From DAOTVX01 sp034436015 (GTDB lineage: Bacteria > Chloroflexota > Anaerolineae > Anaerolineales > Villigracilaceae): a stretch of DNA of 64,000 bases. A program made the translations under genes and the position numbers. The notes beneath the pieces are model-generated. The model was not told where the DNA came from. It searched no databases and was given only the letters and a program-made list of their open reading frames with translations. Below are positions 34,696-44,000 of this stretch, in pieces (position 1 is the stretch's first letter; every line of letters starts with the position of its first letter). The stretch covers positions 87,249 through 151,248 of the forward strand of contig DAOTWG010000019.1 of NCBI GenBank assembly GCA_034436015.1. Direction: 5' to 3'.

Positions 34696-35813
34696 TACCC
34701 TGTCTCCACAGTATATTCTGCGCGGCCCTCCCGCACGGCAAGATAATTCATGCCCCCCGCGTGACGCACCAGGCCTTTGAGTTCCATCATAACCAGCGTA
34801 GCCGAGACCCGCTCCACCGGCCAACCGGTTTTTCGATGGATTTCGTCCACATGCAACGGTTCGCAACCCAGCACTTCCATGATTTGCCGCTCCACTTCGT
34901 CTGCAGGGAGCGCCACGCGCGCGCGGCGCTGTTCATGCAGACAGGTCAGATTCAACACATCGAGCAAATCCTGCGCCGATAGCAAGGGACGTGCTCCCTG
35001 CTGAATAAGGCGGTTCGTACCCTTGCTCTGCGGCGCCAGGATACTGCCCGGCACAGCAAAGACCTCCCGTCCCTGGTCTGCCGCGAACTGAGCCGTAATG
35101 AGCGCGCCGCTGCCCTCGCCAGCCTCCACCACGAGGACGGCCATGGCCAGGCCGGAGATAATGCGGTTGCGCGGCGGAAAGTTGGCCGCATCCGGCGGAG
35201 TGCCGGGGGGATAGTCGCTGAGCAAGGCGCCACGCTGCACGATTTGCTCCGCTAGCGCGCGATGCTCCGGGGGATAGACACGGTCCACGCCGTTGCCCAG
35301 CACGGCCAACGTCCGCCCACCAGCGCGCAAGGCGGCCTGATGAGCAACCGCGTCCACCCCACGCGCTAGACCCGAAATGACCGTCACGCCATGCTGGGCC
35401 AGGTAGGCGCCGATCTCCTCGGCCACCTGCCGTCCGTAGGCCGTCGCGCGGCGGGTGCCGACAACAGCAACTGCCCAAAAATCCTCTCGGGTCAGTTCGC
35501 CACGCACATAGAGAACCGGCGGCGGCTGGTCAATTTCCTTCAGGCGCGGCGGATATTCCTCATCCTCCCAGGTCAGCACGCGAATCCCCTGGGCATCGAG
35601 GCGCGCCAGATACACATCGAGATCTACGGCCTGCCGGACCTGAACCACGCGTTCGGCCAATTTCGGTCCGAGACCTGCAGCCGCGAGGGCATGGGGCGAC
35701 GCCTGCCACGCCAGCGCCAAATCGCCGAAATGCTGGCGGAGCGCCTGCAAACGAACGGCGCCAATCCCTTTGACCAGATTGAAACCAACCCAATAGCGCT
35801 TATCCACTCCCAT
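34695..35813 (-). CDS. dprA: DNA-processing protein A (DprA/Smf)
   Basis: A 372-residue protein that loads RecA onto incoming single-stranded DNA during natural transformation. An N-terminal helical/HhH segment (VKGIGAVRLQALRQHFG) precedes the Rossmann-like DprA domain (VVGTRRATAYGR, VISGLARGVDAVAHQAAL, GNGVDRVYPPEH, NFPPRNRIISGLA, AGEGSGALITAQFA). A C-terminal winged-helix domain (EVLGCEPLHVDEIHRKTG) ends the protein. The start ATG 35813 gives the usual N-terminus; the in-frame extension overlaps rimM. The gene is fused into the rpsP-rimM operon rather than standing next to topA alone, though topA is two genes on, as in many bacteria. Confidence 0.94.
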   Translation of the reverse strand: MGVDKRYWVGFNLVKGIGAVRLQALRQHFGDLALAWQASPHALAAAGLGPKLAERVVQVRQAVDLDVYLARLDAQGIRVLTWEDEEYPPRLKEIDQPPPVLYVRGELTREDFWAVAVVGTRRATAYGRQVAEEIGAYLAQHGVTVISGLARGVDAVAHQAALRAGGRTLAVLGNGVDRVYPPEHRALAEQIVQRGALLSDYPPGTPPDAANFPPRNRIISGLAMAVLVVEAGEGSGALITAQFAADQGREVFAVPGSILAPQSKGTNRLIQQGARPLLSAQDLLDVLNLTCLHEQRRARVALPADEVERQIMEVLGCEPLHVDEIHRKTGWPVERVSATLVMMELKGLVRHAGGMNYLAVREGRAEYTVETG

Positions 35814-35832
35814 ATTCCGCGCCGGGAGAGGG

Positions 35833-36366
35833 CTAGGCCTCCTCTGCCTCCAGCAAGCCGGGCAACACATGAACCGTCATGCGCCTCGCGGACAAATCTA
35901 CGTTGCGAACCACTTGCGGAATGGCCGGCAGCAAGATTTCGCCGCGCTCGCCGCGCACCACATAGACGTCGTTCGCGCCGGTGACCAGAATCTCACTCAG
36001 CCGGCCTAACTCTCGCCCCCCTTCCTCGACCACAGTCAGGCCCACCAACTGGTAGTAATAATATTCGCCTTCCGCTAACGGCGCGGCGTCCTCCGTCGCC
36101 ACATAGAGAATCTGGTTGCATAACCTCTCGATTGCCTCCGGTGTGTGAAATCCTTCGAAAGCCAGCAACAAACCATCTCGATGCGCCCGCGCCTGACAAA
36201 TGACCAGCCGCTCATGGCGCTCGCCGGCATACACCACCTTTCCAGGTCGCAGTCGTTCCGGAAAATCCGTATATACATCGAGCAAGACTTCACCGCGCAA
36301 ACCGTGCGGGCGGCGAATTTTGCCAACGGCAAGGAACGCGGGAAATTCCTCCTCGCGCGCGGTCAT
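35833..36366 (-). CDS. rimM: 16S rRNA processing protein RimM
   Basis: A 177-residue ribosome maturation factor for the 30S head, binding protein S19. The N-terminal beta-barrel starts LAVGKIRRPHGLRGEVL; the C-terminal PRC-barrel includes YYQLVGLTVVEEGG, LSEILVTGANDVYVV and LLPAIPQVVRNVDL. AAAGGA stands just before ATG 36366, which is eight bases after the khpA stop. Order rpsP-khpA-rimM is the standard one in Gram-positive-like genomes. Confidence 0.96.
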   Translation of the reverse strand: MTAREEEFPAFLAVGKIRRPHGLRGEVLLDVYTDFPERLRPGKVVYAGERHERLVICQARAHRDGLLLAFEGFHTPEAIERLCNQILYVATEDAAPLAEGEYYYYQLVGLTVVEEGGRELGRLSEILVTGANDVYVVRGERGEILLPAIPQVVRNVDLSARRMTVHVLPGLLEAEEA

Positions 36367-36373
36367 GTTCCTT

Positions 36374-36610
36374 TCACGGCCCAAGGACGTCCAGGCTAAT
36401 TTGGGATCCCTCACGCTCGGCGAGGACGCGCAATAACGTGCGCAGGGCATTCACCACACGCCCATCTTTGCCGATGACGCGTCCCATATCTTCTCTCGCC
36501 ACGCGCAACTCGAGGACCGTACGTCCGGCGCGACGGGCTTCGCGCACCTGAACCTCGTCCGGTCGCTCGACCAGCGATTTGACCACATACTCAACAAGTG
36601 CTTTCATCAT
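36374..36610 (-). CDS. khpA: KH-domain RNA-binding protein KhpA
   Basis: A 78-residue single KH domain with the RNA-binding loop IGKDGR (GxxG) at about residues 46-51 and the typical N-terminus KALVEYVVKSLVERPDEV. KhpA binds many RNAs, often with KhpB/EloR, and affects cell elongation and division. It lies between rpsP and rimM, seven bases after rpsP. There are two consecutive ATG codons at the start; the second (36607) may be used. Confidence 0.95.
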   Translation of the reverse strand: MMKALVEYVVKSLVERPDEVQVREARRAGRTVLELRVAREDMGRVIGKDGRVVNALRTLLRVLAEREGSQISLDVLGP

Positions 36611-36616
36611 TTACCC

Positions 36617-36958
36617 TTAGCGGCGGGGCTTCGTACTGACGACGCTTCCGGCGCGCGCTTGCGCTGCCTCCGCCAGCAGATTCTCCACCGCCTCGCCGGC
36701 CTTGAAGCGCTCAAAACGCGCCAGAACACCCGCGCTTTGGAACAATTGAACCACCGACTCGCTTGGTTGCGCGCCTTTGCTCAACCAATCATACACTCGC
36801 GCCTCATTTATTTCCAACGTAGGCGGCTCGGCGCGTGGGTTGTAGAAACCCACTACTTCCAGAAAACGCCCATCGCGCGGGCTTTCCTTATCGGCTACAA
36901 CAAGGCGATACGAGGGCTGACCTTTCAGCCCGGTCCGACGAAGACGAATACGTACCAT
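36617..36958 (-). CDS. rpsP: 30S ribosomal protein bS16
   Basis: A 113-residue ribosomal protein. VRIRLRRTGLKGQPSYRLVVAD at positions 2-23 contains the family signature, followed by SPRDGRFLEVVGFYNPR and YDWLSKGAQPSESV. The last 30 residues form a basic Ala-rich tail longer than in E. coli S16. It is the first gene of the rpsP-khpA-rimM-dprA-manC group and lies 104 bases downstream of ffh on the same strand. Confidence 0.97.
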   Translation of the reverse strand: MVRIRLRRTGLKGQPSYRLVVADKESPRDGRFLEVVGFYNPRAEPPTLEINEARVYDWLSKGAQPSESVVQLFQSAGVLARFERFKAGEAVENLLAEAAQARAGSVVSTKPRR

Positions 36959-37062
36959 GAAACAGCAACTCCTTCTCGACGAAATTCATGCCAGCGACAC
37001 GAAGAGAGGACGCAGAAAGGAATGCGCTTCGTGAGGCTGCAATGTTCCTTAGTAATTTTACC

Positions 37063-38385
37063 TTATACCGGCCAATTCGACAGGTAGCCGCGTCCTTTTT
37101 GTTTTCCCAACACCTTGAAGAGCTGTTGCATCTGGCGAAATTGGTTGAGCAATCGATTCACATCCTGAACCTGCGCGCCGGAACCGGCAGCGATCCGACG
37201 GCGCCGACTAGCGTTGAGAATTTCCGGATTGCGCCGCTCGGCAGGAGTCATGGACAAGAGGATCGCCTCGTTCCTCTTGAAGGTCTTTTCTGCCTCCTGC
37301 AGGTCTATTTGCCGGCTCGCCTGTGCAAGCGGACCAGGTAACATCTCCAGAATCCTGGCAAAGGAACCCATCTTCTTGACCTGTCTCATTTGGGCGAGAA
37401 AATCTTCCAGCGTGAATTCGCCTTTCTTCAGACGTTCAGCGTCCTTCTCAGCCTGCTCACGCTCGAAAGCGGCCTCGGCTTTTGCTATCAGACCCAGGAC
37501 GTCGCCCATGCCTAAGATGCGCCCTGCCAGGCGCTGCGGATGGAACGGCTCGAGCGCGTCGAGCTTTTCTCCCGTCCCCAGAAATTTGATGGGGATTCCG
37601 GTCACCGCGCGGATGGAAATCGCCGCGCCGCCGCGCGCGTCGCCGTCCATCTTACTCAGAATAAGGCCCGTCAGCGGAACAGTTGCATGGAAGCCCTCCG
37701 CGATCCGCAACGCCTCTTGGCCGGTCATAGCATCCACGACAAGCAACGTCTCTTGAGGCGGCGTTTTGCGCACAATAGCCCGCAACTCTTCCATCATCCC
37801 ATCGTCCAATTGTGAGCGACCGGCGGTATCCACGACAAGGGCAGTATAGTTGCCCTCGCGCCCCCTTTCCCGCGCGTTCGCGACCACCTCTGGCGGCGAA
37901 CAGCACGTCGCGACGTATACAGGAACGTTCAGCTGCCGGCCAAGCACCTGCAACTGCCGGCCGGCAGCAGGCCGGTAAGGATCGGCAGCAACGAGCATCA
38001 CGCGCTCTCCGCGCGCAGAGAGAGAATACGCCAGTTTCGCCGCCGTTGTCGTTTTCCCAGAGCCCTGCAACCCTACGAGCAGGATGACCCTGGGTTTTGG
38101 CCCGCTCAACTGAAGCGGCTCTGCTCGACCCAACGTGGCAATCAGTTCTTGATGAACGATCTTGACGACCTGTTGACCGGGACTGATCGCCCTGGAGACC
38201 TCCTCGCCAATCGCCCGCTCGCGGACGCGCGCCAGAAAGTCTTTGACCACGTTGTAGTGCACATCGGCCTCCAGCAAGGCCAGACGCACCGCGCGCAAGG
38301 CCGAATCCACGTCACCGGCCGTTAGCTTGCCGCGTCGCCGCAACTGGTCGAAGATTTGATTCAGTCGCTCCGTCAGGCTCTCGAA
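37063..38385 (-). CDS. ffh: Signal recognition particle protein Ffh
   Basis: A 440-residue SRP GTPase that targets membrane proteins with 4.5S RNA and FtsY. The N domain begins FESLTERLNQIFDQLRRRG. The G domain has GLQGSGKTTTAAKLA (P-loop), DTAGRSQLDDGMMEEL and LSKMDGDARGG. The methionine-rich M domain (FLAQMRQVKKMG, MTPAERRNPEILNASRRRRI) binds RNA and signal peptides. The start is assigned to GTG 38385 by homology; a TTG at 38418 is in frame and neither has a Shine-Dalgarno. Oddly, the bases just before GTG read ATCACCTCCT, like the 16S anti-Shine-Dalgarno itself. Confidence 0.95.
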   Translation of the reverse strand, partial: FESLTERLNQIFDQLRRRGKLTAGDVDSALRAVRLALLEADVHYNVVKDFLARVRERAIGEEVSRAISPGQQVVKIVHQELIATLGRAEPLQLSGPKPRVILLVGLQGSGKTTTAAKLAYSLSARGERVMLVAADPYRPAAGRQLQVLGRQLNVPVYVATCCSPPEVVANARERGREGNYTALVVDTAGRSQLDDGMMEELRAIVRKTPPQETLLVVDAMTGQEALRIAEGFHATVPLTGLILSKMDGDARGGAAISIRAVTGIPIKFLGTGEKLDALEPFHPQRLAGRILGMGDVLGLIAKAEAAFEREQAEKDAERLKKGEFTLEDFLAQMRQVKKMGSFARILEMLPGPLAQASRQIDLQEAEKTFKRNEAILLSMTPAERRNPEILNASRRRRIAAGSGAQVQDVNRLLNQFRQMQQLFKVLGKQKGRGYLSNWPV

Positions 38386-38584
38386 CACAGGAGGTGATTT
38401 TAGTCGGAAACGTGCCAATCGGCAAGGGAATTCCCCCGAACGTGTTCACGCAAAAGTTGTAGGACAACTCCTACAGTGCCCTATGTCGCGCCACGGCGTT
38501 TGCGCTTGGCGCCACGATCGGCACGGTTAGGAGAGACTCCCTGCTTGGTCGGGCGGCGGAACACGTCGGCTTTGTTCGCAGGAT

Positions 38585-39532
38585 ATGAACTTACCAAGGC
38601 TTATGCAGAACTTCTCAGGTGTTTTATATTTTATAATTGACAGAGAACTGCCCGAGGCAAATCTTGTGGACGAACGCGAACTGACCCCCAAATTACTCGA
38701 AGAAGTCTTCAAAGCCCTGGGCTGGGCAGCCGGTCACCCGCTGCGCGCGCCGTTCACGCCGCTTTTCACGGCTGCCTGCCGCCGTTTTGCGCGCGTCGCT
38801 GTTCGTTTCGATCAGGACGTGCACGAGCATGGTTTCCGGGAAGCAGCACGGCGGCTTTTGCCTCATTTTGTTCGCGAGGTTCACATCCGCGAAGCAGGGC
38901 AAATTCCGGCCGAGGGGCCGCTGTTGGTTGTCTCGAATCATCCCGGCACCGTTGATGGGCTGGCAATTGCCAGCAGTTTACCGCGCCGCGACCTGAAAAT
39001 CGTCGTTTCGGGCGTGCCGTTCCTCCGTCATCTGCGCGCGACGGCCAATCACCTGATTTATTCCAGTCTCGATACCTTCGAGCGGATGATGGTTGTCCGC
39101 TCCGCCATTCGTCACCTCGAGAACGGCGGGGCGGTGCTGCTTTTTCCCAGCGGCGGCATTGACCCCGATCCCGCAGTCATGCCCGGCGCGCTAGAAGCGC
39201 TGGAGGACTGGTCGCCTAGCCTGGAAGTGATCCTGCGACGCGCGCCATCGGCCCGCGTCCTGATTACCTTTGTCAGCGGCGTGTTACACCCACTCTGGGC
39301 GCGCAGTCCAGTGACCCTTCTACGGCGCGGACGGCGCAATCGGCAGCGCGTGGCCGAGTTCTGCCAGGTCATCCAGCAAATGCTCTTCCCGGGGCGGCTA
39401 CTCGTCAGCCCTTCGCTTTGCTTTGCCCGTCCGCTTCAGTTTGCTCCCCGCCGTGAAACGCCCGTGTTGCCCGCCTTGATCGCGGCGGCAAGGGAACATT
39501 TCCAACGTTTTCAAGAGGAAATGATGAGATGA
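38585..39532 (+). CDS. PlsC-like 1-acylglycerol-3-phosphate acyltransferase family protein
   Basis: A 315-residue acyltransferase. The catalytic NHxxxxD motif appears as VSNHPGTVDG near residues 117-126, and the later FPSGGIDPDP motif replaces the common FPEGTRS-type block, so the acceptor may not be lysophosphatidate. The first 60 residues and the C-terminal 60 are outside the core domain. No transmembrane helix is obvious. ATG 38585 is the likely start. Its stop overlaps ATG 39529 by four bases (ATGA), implying a coupled downstream gene. Confidence 0.85.
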   Translation: MNLPRLMQNFSGVLYFIIDRELPEANLVDERELTPKLLEEVFKALGWAAGHPLRAPFTPLFTAACRRFARVAVRFDQDVHEHGFREAARRLLPHFVREVHIREAGQIPAEGPLLVVSNHPGTVDGLAIASSLPRRDLKIVVSGVPFLRHLRATANHLIYSSLDTFERMMVVRSAIRHLENGGAVLLFPSGGIDPDPAVMPGALEALEDWSPSLEVILRRAPSARVLITFVSGVLHPLWARSPVTLLRRGRRNRQRVAEFCQVIQQMLFPGRLLVSPSLCFARPLQFAPRRETPVLPALIAAAREHFQRFQEEMMR

Positions 39533-39548
39533 AACGCACTGAACGCAA

Positions 39549-40259
39549 ATGGTTCTCTACCCGCTGGTGTATTTCCTGCTGGCCTTCATTTCGTTCCTGC
39601 CGCTCTACACCGAGCGCCCCTATGACCCGCGCCAAACGCAGAGCGTCATCTTCGAGATTTTGCAGGTTGCCACGCAACCCTACACCGCCTGGGGACGGGT
39701 CTTTCACATCTTGACTCTGGCAGTCATCGGCCTCTCGATTTGGAAACCGGCCTTCGGCGGACGAGCCATCGCCACCTATTTCGGCCTGAACTACTTGGCG
39801 ATTGCCGCCGTGCAAACCAGCGGGGTGACGCCCTCCTACGGCTTCGCCGTGCATACAGGCGCGCTGGTGGCCGATGTGCTTCTGGGCTTGCTTTGGCTGT
39901 GGGTGGCGTGGAAAGACCGGTTGCACCTCTCCTTCAAGGATGCGCCGCGTTGGCGCTGGCTACTCTTGCCGTTCGCCTTGCTGGTCTTTTGGTCGCCCGA
40001 TTACGGCCTGGCCTATTGTCTCATGACGCAGGTCTTCGTCTTCCTGCTCATCCTGGCCTGGCCGCAGGTAGATGGCTTTGCCTTCCGGGTGACGGCCTTC
40101 AACGGGCTGCTCTACGCGCTGTTCAACCTGAGCCACTGGGCCGTGCCGGAGCGGATATGGTTGGGGGTGATGCACCTGCCGCTGCTGGTGATGCCGATGG
40201 TGGCGTTAGGACTGACATTTTTCGCTCGTAAAAACTCGAGATTCCTTGACAAGTCATAA
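39549..40259 (+). CDS. Polytopic membrane protein, function unknown
   Basis: A 236-residue protein with about seven hydrophobic helices (YPLVYFLLAFISFLPLY, AWGRVFHILTLAVIGLSIW, ALVADVLLGLLWLWVAW, LLLPFALLVFW, and others). The conserved-looking Tyr/Pro/His positions do not let me name a family. The ATG that overlaps the upstream stop (39529, ATGA) is in a different frame; the protein frame starts at 39549. A small frameshift close to the start is therefore possible. It is joined to the next gene by TAATG. Confidence 0.7.
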   Translation: MVLYPLVYFLLAFISFLPLYTERPYDPRQTQSVIFEILQVATQPYTAWGRVFHILTLAVIGLSIWKPAFGGRAIATYFGLNYLAIAAVQTSGVTPSYGFAVHTGALVADVLLGLLWLWVAWKDRLHLSFKDAPRWRWLLLPFALLVFWSPDYGLAYCLMTQVFVFLLILAWPQVDGFAFRVTAFNGLLYALFNLSHWAVPERIWLGVMHLPLLVMPMVALGLTFFARKNSRFLDKS

Positions 40260-40945
40260 TGAACACTTTTTGGGATCGTGTCGCGCATCTCTATGACGCC
40301 GCGCCGAGTGGCCTGCGCTGGGCCGACAAGCAAGCCGCCATCGCCGAGGGCGTCTCGGGGCGGGTGCTGGAGGCATGTTGCAGCACAGGCGCACTGACGT
40401 TGGCCTTGCGGCAACGCGGTGCGGAGGCGTGCACGCTCGACCTGGCTCCACGGATGCCGGCGCAGGCGGCGGCGCGTTTCGCCCAGGAGGGGCTATCTCC
40501 GGAACGGCTGGTTCAGGGCGACTTGACCCGCCTGCCCTTTCCCGACCAGGCGTTCGACTACGTCCTGGTGACGGTCATGTTGGGCCTGTTGCCACGTCCG
40601 CTCATGGAAGCGGCCTTTGGGGCTGAGCGAGGCCTGGGCCAAGACTTTCCAAAAACTGGGCGGCGCGCCGCTCCCCGTCCGGTTTCAATCCCTATCGGGC
40701 AACGATGTGACTTCAGCGCGATGGCGGCCGTCATGAGCGCGGCGGACGCATCCGCTTCCTATGCAGGAGGCGATGGCGGCGGAGGCGCCTCGGCGGCGGT
40801 TCGAGCGGCGCAGGCTAGTTGTACACAATTCACTTCCATAAAACCGGTGCGAGGAAATCCCGTGACATCTCCCGCGTCATCCAAACGTCTTGAACTGACC
40901 GTCCCCATCGTCAACAAAAAAATATCTGTTGTCTTTGTTGCATAG
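40259..40945 (+). pseudogene. Truncated class I SAM methyltransferase with unrelated tail
   Basis: The first 120 residues are a clear UbiE-like methyltransferase start: FWDRVAHLYDAAPSGLRW, motif I VLEACCSTGALTLAL, LDLAPRM and DLTRLPFPDQAFDYVLVT. Homology ends near 40613, where the usual Rossmann second half (RVLKPGG region) should follow. The remaining 107 residues are Ala/Gly/Arg-rich and not methyltransferase-like. In another frame the DNA from 40617 reads LSEAWAKTFQKLGG and LSGNDVTSA, possibly the end of a different, lost gene. The methyltransferase cannot be complete. It overlaps the preceding gene by one base. Confidence 0.7.
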
Positions 40946-41052
40946 GAGAAACAGGCCAGGTGCTATTCTAGATAAGGTTTGGGAACTCAGAGAGAATTGG
41001 GAGCGAGTTATTGCACTAGAAATCAGTCAACGCCGTACAGCGATGTTGCTCG

Positions 41053-44000
41053 TTATGCTTGCTCTACAACCCTGACCTCATCCTCCGTTAGCCCATATAA
41101 GCGATACACAATCAAGTCAATCAGCCGGTCGGTGGCGGCCAAACGCGCTTTGAGCCGCAGAAGTTTGCCCAGCGAGGCCCTGTACTCGCGCTCTAGGTTC
41201 TCCTGGAAATCACGAGACGAAACTTTAACCCCTAGTTTCTTTTGATTCTTGCTCAGAATGTCCAGGAGTTGCTCAAAAGCCAGGTGCTCCTCGCCCTTCT
41301 GGTAATCGCCCAGGTAACGGCGCAATTGACTCTTGCCACTTAAATCATCTATCTTGGCCCCAAGTTGGCGTTCAAACCAGGCCAGGAAGCCCTTCATCTC
41401 GGCCTGTTTTTGCTCATTGATCGCAATCATCTTCCGCGCCAATTCAGACAGCAAGTCGTGGACGACATCCGATTGCTCCGGCGAAGCCGCAAGCCGCTCC
41501 TCCAGCCAACTCCCCATGGGCGAACGCAGGAACGTGGGGTAATCCCAGCCGCAGACCTCCGGACTCTCCAAGACTTTGGAAGTCTGGGCATCCCCTTCCT
41601 TGACCAAGCAGGCGCGCTCGGTAGGAGGGGTCTCAAAGATAATGCGAGGGATTGGAATGCGACTTGAGTATTCCTCGTCCATTACCCGAGATGTTTCAGT
41701 TATTCCACTGAACAGTATTTTTTGTAAGTAGAAAGAGGGAGTACGGGAATTTACTACCGCCGTTATCATTAACAAGCTGTATCTTACGTCAGGTTTTATG
41801 ACCACATTGACCAACTTCTCTGTGGTTAAAAGTTCACCCAACGTATCAGGATAAACTACCAAACGTTTACCGCGCAATACTTTGAAGAAAAAGCGCGGCA
41901 CCATAACTGCTTGTGCTCTTTGTATATATCGCGGTTCATTTAGGCCTATCTCACGAATTCGGTAAATCTCATAGCGCCCAACATCTGGAACTTTATCTAT
42001 AAACTTGTAAGGGCCTGATGCTAAAGTCTTTTTCAAATTATCTCGAATGTAAAGACCGCGAAATATTGATAAAGCAATGTGGGCCAATGGAATACTATGA
42101 GCGCGGATTGTCCGCAGACACTGTTCTTCTTCTTTGCTTACAGGGCAAAATATGAGTGTCTCCTCCATCTGCATCAAGTCTTGTTTTACACAACCGATAA
42201 GGTTAATCTCTTTTAATGGCTCAAACCTTCGCAAAGGAGCAGCGCCATCTACGGTGACACACCATTCTTTTGTGGGTAAAAGTTTCTGAAATATAAGCAC
42301 TAACTGCTCATAATTTACATTCTCAAAACCAATCCCAACATCTAGTAGATAAGTGAGAGTGTGGTTCTGAACTGTATATTTTCGCCAACCTCGCCAATTT
42401 CTATAAAACGCGATAGATTTAGGCACGATTAGCCCAATGAGGCCTCTCTCCTTAACAACCTTATCAGATCGTTCCAGAAAATATTCTGCCGTATCATGCG
42501 ATGTGCTAACAGGGCATCTCTTTGAGATAAACTTTTCCTCAAAGGTGTCCAGAATAGCCCCATACGGTGGGTTTCCCACCACGGCATCGAAGCCGGGGTT
42601 CTGCGCCCAATCGCGGCGCTTGAGGTCCACAAAGACTTCGGGGAATTCCAGGTCCCAGTGGAAAAAACGTTTTTCGACGGCCAGGCGGCGGGCGGCGTCG
42701 AGGGTTTCGCGGTAAATCTCGGGAATCCCTCGCCGGCCTTGTAAGACATCAAGGAGGTCATCACGATAGGAAGTAAGAAATTCCAGCGCGCGCCCATTGC
42801 CGAAATGCTGACTGACCCACAGGTCGAGGATTTCCTTGTAGGGGGCAAGCGCCTGACGGAAGGAATCGAAGGCATCTGCCGATTGGCGCACGTCGGCCAG
42901 GGTGGCGTCGGTGCGTTCGGCGATTTCGGTCATCACGACAGTCAAATCGAGTAGGCCGCTGAAGGGGCCGCCCCACAGGCTGAATTGCATCCCGCCGCCT
43001 TTTTGCTCCTTGACCTGCATGGCCGCCTCCACCATGCGCACATCCGTCCCGATGAGCGAATTGCCGCAGCGCAGGTGATGGTCGAGGAACGAGAGCGGCG
43101 CCCCGACGGTGAACGAGTGCAGCCACAGGCTGAGTTTGGCCAGTTCCACCGCCATCGGGTTCAGGTCCACGCCATAGATGCAGCGCTTCATCACCAAGCG
43201 CGTCAATAGGGCGGTATCGTTCAGGCGGGAGGCGTCCAGGCAAATGCCCTGCGCCTTCATTTCGGTCAGGATGTCGTCGCGCACGCGTTCAATAAGCGTT
43301 TGGATGGGATTCCATTTCCAGGGAATGTCGGGATGGGCGTCATGGAAAGCCTGCATACGGCGGATGATTGCATCGGTCAGGAAGTCCACCGCGTTGACCA
43401 GGAAATGCCCGGAGCCCATGGCCGGGTCGAGGACTTTGATGCCGAGGAACGCCTCGCGCGCCTGACCCTCTGCCTGCTCCAGTTCCCCACGCAGACGCGT
43501 CGCCGTGGCATGGTCGGCGGCGCGCGCCAACCTTTTGCGGATTTTGGCGGCCCGCGCCATCGCCTCCCCAAAGACGTTTTCGCGCTCGTCCAGGATGGGC
43601 GTGAGCGTCTTGCGGACGATGTACTCAACGATGTAATCGGGGGTGTAGTAGGAACCGGTCGCCTTGCGTTCGCCCTTGTCGTTGACCAGTTCCACCTGTC
43701 CGGCGGCCGCGTCTACCACCTGGAGGCGGTTTTCCAGCAACCCTTCATAGATACTCCCCAGATTGCGGACAGAGATGAACGCATAATCCACTGGCTGCCT
43801 GGCACCGCGCACCAGGGTATCTACCGCCAGGGCAATGACGCGGTCGCTCAGTTTGTGCGTCTCGAGGAAGTCATTTTCGGGGGTCTTGGGGCTGAACAGG
43901 CCGCCGTTGTAGCGTGGGATGCCCAACGCCGGGTCGCCGCGGTCGACACGGCGGAAGAGCGCCAGCAGGCGGTCGTAGAGCGGCGTGGCATAGGTCGCGC

